In this document: piece after piece, positions 38,983 through 39,585 of the stretch
Position numbering within the stretch: the first letter of the stretch is position 1
Layout: every line of letters begins with the position of its first letter
From: Pseudofrankia coriaricola
Lineage (GTDB): Bacteria; Actinomycetota; Actinomycetes; Frankiales; Frankiaceae
Direction: 5' to 3'
Assembly (NCBI RefSeq): GCF_001854805.1
Contig: NZ_MBLO01000053.1
Coordinates: 1-39,585, forward strand
Length of the DNA stretch: 39,585 nt
Notes under the pieces: generated by a model
What the model saw: only the letters and a program-made list of their open reading frames with translations
What the model was told of the DNA's origin: nothing
The model's database searches: none
Translations under genes and position numbers: made by a program

Positions 38983-39585
38983 TTGGTAGCGAGCGTTCGC
39001 TCATTGTTCGCGAGCTACCGGCGCACGACCTTCGCCGAGCGCGCCCGCCTGCTGCGCGCCGCGGCGGACCTGCTCGACGCCGAACGCCGCGACATCGCCG
39101 TGACGATGACGACCGAGATGGGCAAGACGCTCACCTCCGCCGAGGCCGAGGCCGCCAAGTGCGCCAAGGGCATGCGCTTCTACGCCGAGCACGCCGAGGC
39201 GTTCCTCGCCGACGAGCCACTCGACGACCCGTCCGCCATCGGCGCCAGCCGGGCATACGCCCGCTACCAGCCGATCGGCGTCGTGCTCGCCGTGATGCCA
39301 TGGAACTTCCCGCTGTGGCAGGTCACCCGGTTCGCCGCACCCGCGCTCATGGCCGGCAACGTCGGCCTGCTCAAGCACGCCTCCAACGTGCCGCAGTGCG
39401 CCCTCTACCTGGAGGACCTGTTCACCAGAGCCGGCTTCCCGCCCGGCGCCTTCCAGACCCTGCTGATCGGCGCCCGCCAGGTCGAGGGAGTGCTACGCGA
39501 CCCCCGGGTCGCCGGGGCCGCGGTCACCGGGAGCGAGCCCGCCGGCCAGTCGGTCGCGTCCATCTGCGGCGACGAGATCAAGAAG
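38983..39585 (+). CDS. Aldehyde dehydrogenase (succinate-semialdehyde type), 5'-abnormal, runs off window
   Basis: The frame gives an NAD(P)-dependent aldehyde dehydrogenase: FASYRRTTFAERARLLRAAA, TEMGKTLTSAEAEAAKCAKG, the Rossmann-entry segment VVLAVMPWNFPLWQVTRFAA, then LLKHASNVPQCALY and TGSEPAGQSVA. It is closest in pattern to GabD1-type succinate-semialdehyde dehydrogenases. Homology starts abruptly at about residue 37 of the usual protein (base 39007). The normal head, with its NPATGE-like strand, is absent; only TTG codons at 38983 or 39004 could start it. The catalytic Cys and Glu lie beyond the window. It is either truncated by rearrangement or a variant with an unusual start. Confidence 0.8.
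   Translation, partial: MVASVRSLFASYRRTTFAERARLLRAAADLLDAERRDIAVTMTTEMGKTLTSAEAEAAKCAKGMRFYAEHAEAFLADEPLDDPSAIGASRAYARYQPIGVVLAVMPWNFPLWQVTRFAAPALMAGNVGLLKHASNVPQCALYLEDLFTRAGFPPGAFQTLLIGARQVEGVLRDPRVAGAAVTGSEPAGQSVASICGDEIKK
38991..39002. promoter_or_regulatory. Palindrome GAGCGTTCGCTC at the aldehyde dehydrogenase start
   Basis: This perfect 12-base palindrome resembles TetR-type operators. It overlaps the extreme 5' end of the aldehyde dehydrogenase frame, which is odd for an operator unless true translation starts downstream or the promoter of another gene was joined here. Confidence 0.45.

Overview
The window reads as chromosomal DNA of a high-GC, multicellular-type actinomycete. A Frankia or Pseudofrankia relative is my inference, from the strong GC bias at third codon positions, actinobacterial protein families, many GTG and some TTG starts, and the dense accessory catabolic content. 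No rRNA, tRNA or CRISPR array was seen.

Region 1 (1-7400) is mobile and decayed DNA. A three-gene Tn554-like transposon (two tyrosine recombinases plus a small HTH/coiled-coil protein, joined by 4-base stop/start overlaps) sits inside an IS3-family orfB. Both halves of the interrupted transposase are visible, ending near 668 and resuming near 5137. Beyond it lie two poorly known genes and a remnant of an IS6-family transposase.

Region 2 (7395-38674) is a large, apparently undescribed catabolic island in four main transcription blocks. Block A (minus, 12234 to 7395): isochorismatase-like hydrolase, decayed carboxymuconolactone decarboxylase (CMD), SDR, cupin, SDR, VOC-like protein, alpha/beta hydrolase. 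Between A and B, also on the minus strand, are an NTF2-like protein, a substrate-binding lipoprotein and a MarR regulator. Block B (plus, 15271-20615): DUF35 protein, thiolase-like protein, three SDRs, NAD-dependent epimerase; it is followed by a second substrate-binding lipoprotein at 21275. Block C (minus, 34509 to 23606): TauD-type dioxygenase, E1 alpha, E1 beta, lipoyl carrier, Rieske oxygenase, FAD dehydrogenase, ferredoxin, BKACE enzyme, SDR, two-domain CMD, cytochrome P450. Block D (plus, 34809-38674): class III CoA-transferase, amidohydrolase, VOC protein, GntR/FCD regulator.

The strongest systems-level signal is a shared operator. Paired or triple copies of a TTGTATACAA-type palindrome lie in front of block A, block B, the second lipoprotein gene, and in the divergent C/D control region. 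I saw no other complete GTATAC in the window. The GntR/FCD gene closing block D is the natural candidate regulator. Together the genes suggest uptake, CoA activation, oxygenation (P450, Rieske, TauD), dehydrogenation (SDRs, FAD enzyme), C-C bond cleavage (thiolase-like/DUF35, BKACE, CMD, amidohydrolase) and oxidative decarboxylation of a 2-oxo acid. The substrate cannot be named from sequence; an alicyclic, aromatic or terpenoid acid would fit.

The island shows turnover: a broken CMD gene, a hydrolase C-terminal scrap, and a 1-kb graveyard (22565-23605) holding IS110, SDR and molybdopterin-oxidoreductase fragments. The window ends inside an aldehyde dehydrogenase whose usual N-terminus is missing.
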